Shown piece after piece: positions 9,117 through 16,738 of a stretch of 64,000 nt of DNA. A program made the translations under genes and the position numbers. The stretch is from an uncultured Altererythrobacter sp. (lineage in GTDB: Bacteria > Pseudomonadota > Alphaproteobacteria > Sphingomonadales > Sphingomonadaceae): NCBI GenBank assembly GCA_947492235.1, contig CANLLZ010000002.1:496001-560000 (forward strand), read 5' to 3'. Under the pieces are notes generated by a model. The model did no database searches and was not told the origin of the DNA. It saw only the letters and a list, made by a program, of their open reading frames with translations. How positions within the stretch are numbered: position 1 is the first letter of the stretch; each line of letters opens with the position of its first letter.

Positions 9117-9210
9117 CCGTTCGTGCTGAGCTTGTCGAAGCACTGTCCTTCTTGTGGCATGCGTTCCACCTGAAGAAAGAACGGCCCTTCGACAAGCTCA
9201 GGGCGAACGG
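9117..9210. repeat. Palindromic intergenic repeat (CCGTTCG...CGAACGG type), copy A
   Basis: Two arms form an inverted repeat: 9117-9143 (CCGTTCGTGCTGAGCTTGTC and on) and 9185-9210 (CCCTTCGACAAGCTCAGGGC and on), with a roughly 41-base spacer. Near-identical arms occur at 55423-55492 and, in degraded form, inside kynU at 10555-10627. This fits the short palindromic elements that are common between genes in sphingomonads. The rest of the 236-base gap (9097-9332) shows nothing else clear. Confidence 0.8.
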
Positions 9211-9332
9211 GTCGGGGGTATGCTCTTGTTCGCAGCGAGAATAGTTTTTCGGGGATACCCCATTTGTAACAGGGTTGACGCTTAAGTCCGTAAATGGTGC
9301 TTTCGGTCCAGATCGGAAGAGGAAACACCCAC

Positions 9333-9941
9333 GTGTTCAAAGCCGAATTGATCGAAAGCAAGGCGCGCCTGCGCAGTGCAGCGGATGATCCGACCCGCAA
9401 TCTGAGCGCTTGCCCCGCGCTGGTGCTCAATGCGGATTACACCCCGCTCAGCTATTACCCGCTCAGCCTGTGGCCGTGGCAGACGGCGATCAAGGCGGTG
9501 TTTCTCGACCGGGTGACCATCGTCGAAAGTTACGAGCGCGAGGTGCATTCGCCCAATCTGGATATGGCGGTGCCCAGCGTGATTGCGCTGAAGCAATATG
9601 TGAAGCACTCCGAATTCCCGGCCTTCACCCGCTTCAACCTGTTCCTGCGCGACCGGTTTGCCTGCCAGTATTGCGGCAGCCCCGACACGCTGACTTTCGA
9701 CCACGTGATCCCCCGCCGGCTCGGAGGCAAAACGACGTGGGAGAACATCGCCACCGCCTGCGCGCCGTGCAACATGAAGAAAGGCGGGCGCACGCCGAAA
9801 CAGGCCCACATGACCCTCCAAAGCGCCCCGATCCGCCCGACCAGCTGGCAGTTGCAGCAATACGGCAAGAGCTTCCCGCCAAACCACCTGCACGAAACGT
9901 GGCGGGACTGGCTCTACTGGGACATCGAGCTGGAGGCTTGA
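9333..9941 (+). CDS. HNH endonuclease family protein
   Basis: 202 residues from the GTG at 9333, preceded by AGAGGA at 9318-9323; an ATG at 9294 would add 13 residues without a good ribosome site. The HNH core is FACQYCGSPDTLTFDHVIPR with CxxC and the catalytic Asp-His, then ENIATACAPCNMKKGGRTP with the second CxxC and the Asn-X-X-Lys. The N-terminal half (VLNADYTPLSYYPLSLWPW) is typical of stand-alone chromosomal HNH proteins found across alphaproteobacteria. Metal-dependent DNA cleavage is the family activity; the target is unknown. It overlaps the next gene by four bases. Confidence 0.88.
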   Translation: MFKAELIESKARLRSAADDPTRNLSACPALVLNADYTPLSYYPLSLWPWQTAIKAVFLDRVTIVESYEREVHSPNLDMAVPSVIALKQYVKHSEFPAFTRFNLFLRDRFACQYCGSPDTLTFDHVIPRRLGGKTTWENIATACAPCNMKKGGRTPKQAHMTLQSAPIRPTSWQLQQYGKSFPPNHLHETWRDWLYWDIELEA

Positions 9942-10264
9942 TCGAGTTTGCCATCGCACTCGTTGTCGCTCTACCAGCTGGGGCTTTCGTCGGGATATTA
10001 CATTGCAAAATTTGGACTGTGATGTTGGGGCTGCTGGTAGGCAAACGATCAGATAAGCATGCCAACGCAAAGATCGCTATAATCACGACCTATGCAATTT
10101 GCTTGTTCGGTTTTGCGGCTATGATCGGAGGCATAATGTTCTCCGGCCTGTTTTCTTTACATGACCCCAACGACCTGGCGAATATCGCCGTGTTTTTCCT
10201 CTACATTATCGGAGTAGCTATCGGAACAAAGCGATTCTCGGAGCGCATCTCTATTCTTGCCTAA
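9938..10264 (+). CDS. Small multi-helix membrane protein, AT-richer than neighbours
   Basis: 108 residues from a TTG at 9938 that overlaps the HNH stop as TTGA. Three or four hydrophobic helices are visible (about residues 3-22, 42-64, 80-97), with a short charged loop KRSDKHANAK between the first and second. I recognise no family. By eye the GC content is about half, clearly below the surrounding genes, which hints at later acquisition. The TTG start and the lack of a separate ribosome site suggest translation coupled to the HNH gene; the exact start is uncertain. Confidence 0.55.
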   Translation: MIEFAIALVVALPAGAFVGILHCKIWTVMLGLLVGKRSDKHANAKIAIITTYAICLFGFAAMIGGIMFSGLFSLHDPNDLANIAVFFLYIIGVAIGTKRFSERISILA

Positions 10265-10286
10265 ATCTGAAATCTGGAAATTCCGA

Positions 10287-11594
10287 TCAAGTCACCGCTG
10301 CTCGTTCGCTGAACTCGGCTTGCCGCCACTCCCCACTCTCCAGCACCTCGGCCAAGTGCCGCGCGGTTTCGGCCATATCTTCAAAGCGCAGATACGCGGG
10401 CGCGAAGCCTAGGCGCAGGACGTCGGGTGCGCGGAAGTCTCCGATCACGCCGCGGGCGATTAGGGCTTGGCACAGGGCGTAGGCGTCCTCGTGGCGGAAA
10501 CTCAGCTGGCTGCCGCGCTGGTCTGCATCTCCGGGGCTGACGAGTTCCAGAACCCCGTTCGTCCTGAGCCTGCCGAAGGACGATGGCTGGCGCGAAGTTC
10601 GTAGTTCGACAGGCTCACCACGAACGGCACGGGTAGTGACCCCCGCATCTTCTAAGCATACCAATAGGAAACCGCTCAGCGCCTGAGACTTCTCCCACAA
10701 CCGGTCGACGCCGATTTCGGCGACGAGGTCCACGCCTTCCTCCAGCGCCGCGACGCTCAGGATCGGGGCGGTACCGCAGAGCAGGCGGTCGACCCCGGGG
10801 GCAGGCTGGTAATCATCGTCAAAGGCGAAGGGCTGCGCGTGGCCCATCCAGCCGCTAAGCGGTTGTTCCAGCGCGTCCTGATGCCGCTCCGCCACAAACG
10901 CATAGGCCGGTGCGCCGGGCCCGCCGTTTAAATATTTGTACCCGCAGCCAACCGCGAAATCCGCGCCGCTTTCGTTCAGCTCCACAGGCATCGCGCCACC
11001 GGTGTGGGAGAGGTCCCACAGCACCAGCGCGCCAGCCTCATGCGCCGCCTTGGTCAGCGCCGCCATATCGTATTTCTGGCCGGTCTTGTAATGCACGTGG
11101 GTCAGCAGCAGCAGCGCCACGTCCTCATCCAGCGCTTCGATAATAGCGTCGCGGTCCGCCAGCCGCTGCGTGGCGAGGCCCTGCTTCTCCAGCCCTTGAA
11201 TCATGTAGAGATCGGTAGGGAAATTGCCTGGTTCGCTCAGGATGACCTTGCGCCCCTTCTGCATCGCGAGCGCCGCCGACATCAGCTTGAACAGGTTCAC
11301 CGAGACGCTGTCGGCCACGATCACTTCATGCGGCTCGGCCCCGATCAAGGGAGCAATCTTGCCGCCGACACGCTGGGGAAGCGAAATCCAGTCTGCGGTG
11401 TTCCAGCTCTTGATCAGGTCGCGGCCCCATTCGTCGTGCATGACCTGCGCCAGCCGTTCGGGCGTCGTCTTGGGCAGAGCGCCGAGCGAATTGCCGTCGA
11501 GATAGATCACACCATCGGGGAGATCGAACCGGTCGCGATATTTCGCCAGCGGGTCCGCCGCGTCCATTTCGCGCGCGCGCTCCAGCATAGTCAT
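10287..11594 (-). CDS. kynU: Kynureninase
   Basis: PLP enzyme that cleaves kynurenine to anthranilate and alanine, last step of the coupled kyn operon. 435 residues from the ATG at 11594, which overlaps the kynB stop as ATGA. YLDGNSLGALPK at the N-terminus, VIVADSVSVNLFKL for phosphate binding, LWDLSHTGGAMPV and the PLP lysine in GCGYKYLNGGPGAPAY. The C-terminus RGSQLSFRHEDAY and ARGVIGDFRAPDVLRLGFAP is conserved. Between about residues 320 and 350 an extra segment (PVELRTSRQPSSFGRLRTNG) is encoded by a palindromic repeat at 10555-10627 inserted without breaking the frame. Confidence 0.94.
   Translation of the reverse strand: MTMLERAREMDAADPLAKYRDRFDLPDGVIYLDGNSLGALPKTTPERLAQVMHDEWGRDLIKSWNTADWISLPQRVGGKIAPLIGAEPHEVIVADSVSVNLFKLMSAALAMQKGRKVILSEPGNFPTDLYMIQGLEKQGLATQRLADRDAIIEALDEDVALLLLTHVHYKTGQKYDMAALTKAAHEAGALVLWDLSHTGGAMPVELNESGADFAVGCGYKYLNGGPGAPAYAFVAERHQDALEQPLSGWMGHAQPFAFDDDYQPAPGVDRLLCGTAPILSVAALEEGVDLVAEIGVDRLWEKSQALSGFLLVCLEDAGVTTRAVRGEPVELRTSRQPSSFGRLRTNGVLELVSPGDADQRGSQLSFRHEDAYALCQALIARGVIGDFRAPDVLRLGFAPAYLRFEDMAETARHLAEVLESGEWRQAEFSERAAVT
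10555..10627. repeat. Palindromic repeat, copy B, inside the kynU reading frame
   Basis: Left arm 10555-10580 (CCGTTCGTCCTGAGCCTGCC and on) and right arm 10604-10627 (ending CACGAACGG) match the arms of the intergenic copies at 9117 and 55423, with several substitutions. Read on the minus strand it encodes about 24 residues of kynureninase without a stop codon. Confidence 0.8.
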
Positions 11595-12232
11595 GGCAGT
11601 TCCCTTAGAATCGCACGGCACAGCCCCGCATCGCCGCCGCCGACCTTCAGCGGCAAGGCAATGAGCTCGTAACGCCCCTCCGGCACATCATCGAGCACCA
11701 GTCCTTCCAGAATGCGCATATCGTGCTTCGCCACCGCCCGGTGCGCATCCATCGTTTTGCTGTCCTGCGGATCGACGCTGGGCGCATCGGTGCCGACCAG
11801 CTTCGCGCCTTGCAGCGCCAGCCACTCAACTGTCTCGGACGCTATCGGCAGCCAGTCGCTGCGCCATTCCTCGTGCGGGAAAGCATCCCACTGGCGGAAC
11901 AGCACGCGGTCCGCGCTGTCTAAATGCGGCAGGTCGGCGACGTCGATCTCGCCCGAGACACCGCGCGCATCGACCACCAAACATTCACCGATAAAAGGAG
12001 CCAAATCCATGCTGGCCGCGTCCAAACCTTCCGCGTCGTAATGCAGCGGAGCATCGGCATGGGTGCCGGAGTGCGTGCTCATGGTCATCCGCCCGACATT
12101 GACCGGAGAACCTTCGTCCATCCGCCACGTGCGCTCGAAAGCGAAGGCGGTATCGCCGGGCCACACAGGCAGGCCCCCCTGTTCATTAGTAGGGCGCAAC
12201 GTCTGCGAAATATCCCAGATGCGCGTGCTCAC
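11591..12232 (-). CDS. kynB: Kynurenine formamidase, cyclase family
   Basis: Hydrolyses N-formylkynurenine to kynurenine and formate, second step of tryptophan degradation. 213 residues, the usual bacterial KynB length. Metal-binding signature HSGTHADAPLHYD (residues about 53-65), the N-terminal DISQTLRPTNE and PVWPGD, and GTDAPSVDPQDSKTMDAH near residue 160. It overlaps kynA at its start and kynU at its end by four bases each (ATGA), so all three enzymes are translationally coupled. Confidence 0.95.
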   Translation of the reverse strand: MSTRIWDISQTLRPTNEQGGLPVWPGDTAFAFERTWRMDEGSPVNVGRMTMSTHSGTHADAPLHYDAEGLDAASMDLAPFIGECLVVDARGVSGEIDVADLPHLDSADRVLFRQWDAFPHEEWRSDWLPIASETVEWLALQGAKLVGTDAPSVDPQDSKTMDAHRAVAKHDMRILEGLVLDDVPEGRYELIALPLKVGGGDAGLCRAILRELP

Positions 12233-13020
12233 AGTGCCGTCCTGACACTCAGCAATTCGGGGAAGAACGCCTTCTTCAGCACGCCCGCCAGATAGGGCAC
12301 GCCGGGGGTGCCGCCGGTGCCGGTCTTGAAGCCGATAATCCGCTCGACCGTCTTCAAATGCCCGAACCGCCAGCGCTGGAAATGATACTCCAGATCGACC
12401 AGCTTCTCGGCCAGTTCATAGAGGTCCCAATGCTGGTCGGGATTGCGGTAAATCTCCGCCCAGGCCGCCTCCACGGCCTCGCTGCGCTCCCACGTGGCAT
12501 CCAGCGGGCGCGCAAGAACCTCGGCAGGAATATCAAAACCCCGATCCGCCAGCAGCTTCACCGCCACCGCATAAATGCTCGGCCGCGCCAGTTCCGCCTC
12601 CAGCCGCGTCGCCACATCGGGCGTGGACTGGTGCAGCTTCACCATATCGACCTTCCGGCCACCCAGCAGGAATTCCATCATCCGGTACTGCGCGCTCTGG
12701 AAGCCGCTGGAATTGCCGAGATGCGGGCGCACTGTCGAATAGTCATGCGGGGTCATCGTGCTCAGCACGTCCCAGCTCTGGATCAACTGCCCTTGCGCCC
12801 GGGCGACACGGGACAGCATCTTGAAGGCGGGCCGCAAATCATCCTTCGCGATATGTTCGCGCGCCAGCTCCAGCTCGTGCAGGCACAATTTCAGCCACAG
12901 CTCGCTGGCCTGATGAACGATGATGAACAGCATCTCGTCATGCGCATCAGAGGCCGGGTGCTGGGCCGACAGAATGCGGTCGAGATCGAGGTAGCTGGCG
13001 TAGGATACGTCGTTGGGCAT
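12229..13020 (-). CDS. kynA: Tryptophan 2,3-dioxygenase
   Basis: Haem enzyme that opens the indole ring of tryptophan to N-formylkynurenine. 263 residues, typical for bacterial TDO. SYASYLDLDRILSAQHP at the N-terminus, HDEMLFIIVHQASELWLKL with the distal His region, SSGFQSAQYRMMEFLLG, and LEYHFQRWRFGHLKTVERIIGFKTGTGGT carrying the proximal His and the substrate-binding GTGGT. First gene of kynA-kynB-kynU. The gap to the upstream DUF4112 gene is 31 bases, so read-through from there is possible. Confidence 0.95.
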   Translation of the reverse strand: MPNDVSYASYLDLDRILSAQHPASDAHDEMLFIIVHQASELWLKLCLHELELAREHIAKDDLRPAFKMLSRVARAQGQLIQSWDVLSTMTPHDYSTVRPHLGNSSGFQSAQYRMMEFLLGGRKVDMVKLHQSTPDVATRLEAELARPSIYAVAVKLLADRGFDIPAEVLARPLDATWERSEAVEAAWAEIYRNPDQHWDLYELAEKLVDLEYHFQRWRFGHLKTVERIIGFKTGTGGTPGVPYLAGVLKKAFFPELLSVRTAL

Positions 13021-13051
13021 GGCGCCTGCCTAGCGCAGGCAGCGCGCAAGG

Positions 13052-13492
13052 TCAGCCATCTATCGTGCGCTGCGCCGGATGATGCGCATCGAGATGCTTC
13101 TTGATAATCCGCAGGTTCCGCGTGTTGGAACGGAACACCAGATCGAAGGCATCGCCTGCCACCGGCACTGCGCCCAGCAGGCTGTCGAATGCAATGTTCC
13201 CACCCATGCGCCACAGCTTCCATTTGGGCAGGCCCAGATTGCGCGCCTCCCACACAATATATGCTCCCATCGCGGCGGCGATGAAGTCGCCAACTACCGG
13301 CACCAGTCCGATTATTGAATCCAGCCCGACCGGATAATTCACGCCCGGAATGCGGAAGCTGCGTTCGAGCAGCTGCTCCATCGCCTCGATCCGGCGGCGG
13401 ATAGAGGCCGGGTCATTGCCGGTGGGCAGGTCCAGCCCCATGGCTTGCGGGCGTATCGTCTCGCGCGGTTCTTCCATTCCGGGGCGGTCCAT
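13052..13492 (-). CDS. DUF4112 domain protein
   Basis: 146 residues from the ATG at 13492, which has AGGAGAC upstream; a longer frame to 13783 has no such site and overlaps the neighbour. The conserved core is DSIIGLVPVVGDFIAAAMGAYIVWEARNLG followed by MGGNIAFDSLLGAVPVAGDAFDLVFRSNTRNLRII, two Gly-rich hydrophobic segments each ending in PVxGD, the DUF4112 pattern. Probably membrane-associated. Function unknown. It lies just ahead of kynA on the same strand. Confidence 0.85.
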   Translation of the reverse strand: MDRPGMEEPRETIRPQAMGLDLPTGNDPASIRRRIEAMEQLLERSFRIPGVNYPVGLDSIIGLVPVVGDFIAAAMGAYIVWEARNLGLPKWKLWRMGGNIAFDSLLGAVPVAGDAFDLVFRSNTRNLRIIKKHLDAHHPAQRTIDG

Positions 13493-13509
13493 TGGCAGTG
13501 TCTCCTGCC

Positions 13510-15006
13510 CTAGAATATGGGGTCGACAGCCAGCGGCAACAAGGGATGGCTGGCCCAGCGGTTCTCGTTGAACCCGTTCAAACCCCCGCGAACCAGCGAC
13601 CAGCGCACCGGCGCGCCCAGCGGTATGTAATTGTTTGTTTCGATGAGCAGCGCATCCGCCCGGACCAACAGCGAAGGATTTTGCGGTGTTTCCTCGCTGC
13701 CGAGCGCCTCGCTGGACAACGTATCGGCTTCCTCCACACATACGGCGCGCTGGATGGCGCAGTGGAACTGGTTCAGGAACCATCGCGGCGCGGCATAGCG
13801 GGCCAGCCGGTCGACCAGCACCAGATCGGCCTCCGCCCTTTCGGGTGCGCGGGTTGAGGTAACGCCGATAGTGGCAAAATCAGCCGCCAGCCGATTAAAC
13901 AGCCGATCGGAGCCGGGACCGGCAGGAAGGAAAATCGCGACGCTCGCCTCGCTGCCGGACGAGGCTTGCCATTCCGCAACCCGGCGGGCGGCGCGCGACC
14001 GGCGGGTTTCCAGCTCCAGCCCGGCCCAGCGTTCTTCCCGGACATTCTCCACGTCATCGCCGACACTTTCCGCCAGCATCGCCACCGGAACAATCCGCGT
14101 AGTGGACGGCCAGTCGGTAAGGTTGAAGGGATCGAGCAGCGTCGACCGGTCGATGGCCATGGCCAGCGCCTCGCGCCGCTCGGGCGTTTCCAGAAATCCG
14201 CGGGGATTGGTGACTTGCAGACCGAAAAGACCCATCGCGCTGTCGAGCCGCAAATTGCCGCGCGAAAGCGGACCGGTTTCGGCGAGCGGCAGAGTAGCCA
14301 ATGTCCCGCCGACGACCAGATCGGCATCCCCTTCATTAAACGCTTCGACTGCCTGCGGCGCGGCCAGCGCCATCAGCCGCAGCGGGCGCGAACGCTCCGC
14401 GAAATCGCGCTCTGCGGGCAGGCCCCGTTCTTCAGGGAGCATCGGGGTCAGCAACACGCCGTCATCACCGGCGGTCGCGCGCATCGGCCCAGTGCCCGCA
14501 TTGCCCCGGCGCAATCCGAATTCCGGCTGGGAAAGCAATTGCAGGAAAGATGGCATGGCGCGGCTTAGACGGATCTCGATCACCCTGTCGGTCATCGCCC
14601 GAATATCGTCGATCATCGCCAGATCGAGGCCAAGCGAGGTGCCTTCTAGTGCAGCGATCTGGCGCAGCATTTCGGCCCGCACACTCTGCGCATCGACGGC
14701 GCTGCCATCGCTCCAGTTTGCCTCACGCAGGCGGAAGATGAAACTGCGGCCATCGTCGGTAACGATCCAGCGCTCGGCGAGAGCCGGCACCGTGTCGCCA
14801 TTGGCATCGAGCGTGACGAGCCCCTCGGAGCTCGCCCCGCGCACCAATTGCTGGCCATAAGACAAGCGCATTCCGTCGACCGACAAAGTCTCGGTCGTCT
14901 CGACAACAGCGATATCGACCAGTGCGCCGGTGCTTTCAGAGCAAGCGGCAAGCGCAGCTGAGCCAGCCACAATGCCGATAATTGCCAGAAAGCGCTTGTG
15001 TGTCAT
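13510..15006 (-). CDS. Family 5 extracellular solute-binding lipoprotein, orphan
   Basis: 498 residues. The N-terminus is a lipoprotein signal (hydrophobic IIGIVAGSAALAAC, lipobox Ala-Ala-Cys at about residue 22). The mature part has the oligopeptide/nickel-binding fold pattern: EGLVTLDANGDTVPALAERWIVTDDGRSFIFRLREANWSDG and later ALAMAIDRSTLLDPFNL. Such proteins normally deliver peptides or similar solutes to an ABC permease. No permease or ATPase gene lies nearby, so either the partner is elsewhere or the protein has another role. It sits between PilZ and DUF4112 genes on the same strand. Confidence 0.82.
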   Translation of the reverse strand: MTHKRFLAIIGIVAGSAALAACSESTGALVDIAVVETTETLSVDGMRLSYGQQLVRGASSEGLVTLDANGDTVPALAERWIVTDDGRSFIFRLREANWSDGSAVDAQSVRAEMLRQIAALEGTSLGLDLAMIDDIRAMTDRVIEIRLSRAMPSFLQLLSQPEFGLRRGNAGTGPMRATAGDDGVLLTPMLPEERGLPAERDFAERSRPLRLMALAAPQAVEAFNEGDADLVVGGTLATLPLAETGPLSRGNLRLDSAMGLFGLQVTNPRGFLETPERREALAMAIDRSTLLDPFNLTDWPSTTRIVPVAMLAESVGDDVENVREERWAGLELETRRSRAARRVAEWQASSGSEASVAIFLPAGPGSDRLFNRLAADFATIGVTSTRAPERAEADLVLVDRLARYAAPRWFLNQFHCAIQRAVCVEEADTLSSEALGSEETPQNPSLLVRADALLIETNNYIPLGAPVRWSLVRGGLNGFNENRWASHPLLPLAVDPIF

Positions 15007-15043
15007 GGTGCCGGGTTAGCACCCCGGCAGGCCCGCGTCAGGT

Positions 15044-15433
15044 TCAGATTTTGCGCAGGGAGTTGCCATTGCCCGCCGCAGAAGGGTGCAGGCTGGCCGG
15101 GCGAACGTAACGCGGTGTGTCGCTGTCGTTCGCATTGTTCGGTTTGGCACGCGCCTCGGCCGCGTCGATCTCGCGGGCAAAGGCGATGCCGAAGCGGTTT
15201 TCCTGAACCCATGCGACCGTGCCTTCTACTTGGCCGATATTGCGCAGATTGACGGACAGCTTGGTGCCGCCTTGCACAGGCGTTTGCCCGGTCCGGTCGC
15301 ATTCGGCCATCATGCCGCCGTTCGACAGATTGCGCACTTTCACACGGAACGGCGAACTCTCGCCCTCAATCCGGACTTCGGCCATCAGGAACAGGCTGTC
15401 GCGTGCAATATGACGGGTATCAACACCGGACAT
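15044..15433 (-). CDS. PilZ domain protein
   Basis: About 129 residues from the ATG at 15433 (MSGVDTRHIARDSLFLMAEV); AAGGAG lies about 12 bases upstream. The PilZ beta-barrel elements are visible as ARDSLFLMAEVRI and VRNLSNGGMMAEC, the latter close to the N-x-S-x-G-G motif used for cyclic di-GMP, and the closing GTVAWVQENRFGIAF. The upstream RxxxR motif is weak, so c-di-GMP binding is not certain. The C-terminal 40 residues look disordered. Confidence 0.8.
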   Translation of the reverse strand: MSGVDTRHIARDSLFLMAEVRIEGESSPFRVKVRNLSNGGMMAECDRTGQTPVQGGTKLSVNLRNIGQVEGTVAWVQENRFGIAFAREIDAAEARAKPNNANDSDTPRYVRPASLHPSAAGNGNSLRKI

Positions 15434-15537
15434 CGTTAAGACGCGCTCCTTGCATTCGCCCGGCGCACTCGGCCCAAGCAGGTTCAACCTGTGAGCACGC
15501 GTTTTACATCGGGAAAGACTAACGAAGGTTTAAGAAT

Positions 15538-15559
15538 GAAAACCCGCCAATTCCGGCGG
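15538..15559 (-). terminator. Rho-independent terminator after dksA
   Basis: On the minus strand CCGCC, a six-base loop and GGCGG are followed by GTTTTC. It lies 58 bases past the dksA stop. Confidence 0.6.
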
Positions 15560-15616
15560 ATTGGGCGCTGTGAACAAGCTTTGAAATGCCACGATTTTCG
15601 CTCAATCCTTCGAGCC

Positions 15617-16075
15617 TCAATCGTCGCGGGAGATCTTCTCGCGGCGTTCATGCGCTTCCTGCGCCTCGACCGTCATGGTCGCGACCGGACGGGCGATAAG
15701 GCGGCGCAGACCAATGGGTTCGCCAGTCTTGTCGCAATAGCCGTATTCGCCCTCTTCGATCCGGCGCAGGGCCGCATCGATCTTGCCGATCAGCTTACGC
15801 TGGCGGTCCCGGGTGCGCAGCTCAAGTCCCCAATCGCTCTCGCTGGAGGCGCGGTCATTGGGATCGGGTTCGCGGATCGGCCCGTCTTGCAAGGATTGCA
15901 GGGTGGCCCCGGCCGCGTCCTGGATGGAGCGTTTCCACTGCAGAAGCAGCTCCTTGAAATAGGCCTGCTGCTTCGCGTTCATATAGGGTTCGTCGTCCGA
16001 CGGAACGTAAACGGCATCAAGCGAACGCTTGGCCTCTTCCAGGATATCGCTTTCTTTAGGCGCAGATGCAGCCAT
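15617..16075 (-). CDS. dksA: RNA polymerase-binding transcription factor DksA
   Basis: Binds the RNA polymerase secondary channel and adjusts rRNA and amino acid promoters with ppGpp. 152 residues from the ATG at 16075. Coiled-coil region around KQQAYFKELLLQWKRSIQD, then NDRASSESDWGLELRTRDRQRKL with the Asp-X-X-Asp/Ala-type tip, then the finger EEGEYGYCDKTGEPIGLRRLIARPVATMTVEAQE. Only one of the four classical zinc cysteines is present, as is usual for alphaproteobacterial DksA. A terminator follows at 15538-15559. The 332-base gap to the next gene (16076-16407) shows no clear feature besides probable divergent promoters. Confidence 0.93.
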   Translation of the reverse strand: MAASAPKESDILEEAKRSLDAVYVPSDDEPYMNAKQQAYFKELLLQWKRSIQDAAGATLQSLQDGPIREPDPNDRASSESDWGLELRTRDRQRKLIGKIDAALRRIEEGEYGYCDKTGEPIGLRRLIARPVATMTVEAQEAHERREKISRDD

Positions 16076-16407
16076 GGCGTCCTCTCGAAATAAACCCCTT
16101 GCGCGCGCGACCCGTTCGTAAAGCTGCCGTCCGGTATTCCGGCTCTGTCCTGCAGCCTTCGATGCGCGCCCTATACGTATGGCCCCAATGTCCCGCAAGC
16201 GGCGTTTGTTCCATTTGTGCGCCCCCTTGCAAATCGCGGATTAAGCGTTGCCGAACGGATGCAGAAACAGATCAAAGTGAGGGCCGGAAAGGGGGGCGAG
16301 AACGTTACATCGTTTTACACCGTTAACCATTTGTTGACTATGATCGGTAAGAACCCTGCTGGCCGGACACGCTAGAAAGTCCGCCACAACAACAGGGAAA
16401 TCGGGAT

Positions 16408-16731
16408 ATGCAATTTACCACAATCGAAAGAGCCCAAGACGCCACCGCCGAGAACGCGCCAAATCTGGCCGTCGCGCGCGGTCTGGCCGAAGCAGCAGCT
16501 GGCGATCTCGCCGCTTTGTATAATCTGGGCGTGATGTATTCGACCGGCAGCCATGATTGCCCTTGCGATCTGGTTGAAGCGCACAAATGGTTCAATCTGG
16601 CCGCATCCAAAGGCCACGAAGAAGCCGGCTGGTGCCGCGCGGATATCGCCGAAGAAATGACCGCCCGCGAAATTGCCGAGGCCCAGCGTCAGGCCCGCGA
16701 ATGGCTGAGCGCCGAACGCCGAGCCGCCTGA
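16408..16731 (+). CDS. Sel1-like repeat protein
   Basis: 107 residues. One clear Sel1/TPR-like repeat: AAAGDLAALYNLGVMYSTGSHDCPCDLVEAHKWFNLAASKGHEEA, with the characteristic A-x-x-NLG-x-MY and A-x-x-W-x-x-A-A-x-x-G-x-x-x-A positions. Sel1 repeats mediate protein-protein contacts; no partner is evident. No signal peptide, so cytoplasmic. AGGGAAA precedes the ATG. It ends seven bases before the convergent acyltransferase gene. Confidence 0.82.
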   Translation: MQFTTIERAQDATAENAPNLAVARGLAEAAAGDLAALYNLGVMYSTGSHDCPCDLVEAHKWFNLAASKGHEEAGWCRADIAEEMTAREIAEAQRQAREWLSAERRAA

Positions 16732-16738
16732 ACCCTCG

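Noticed and set aside
10555-10627. Kynureninase as a pseudogene because of the inserted repeat
   Set aside because: The frame stays open, the downstream conserved residues are intact, and gene coupling in the operon is normal.
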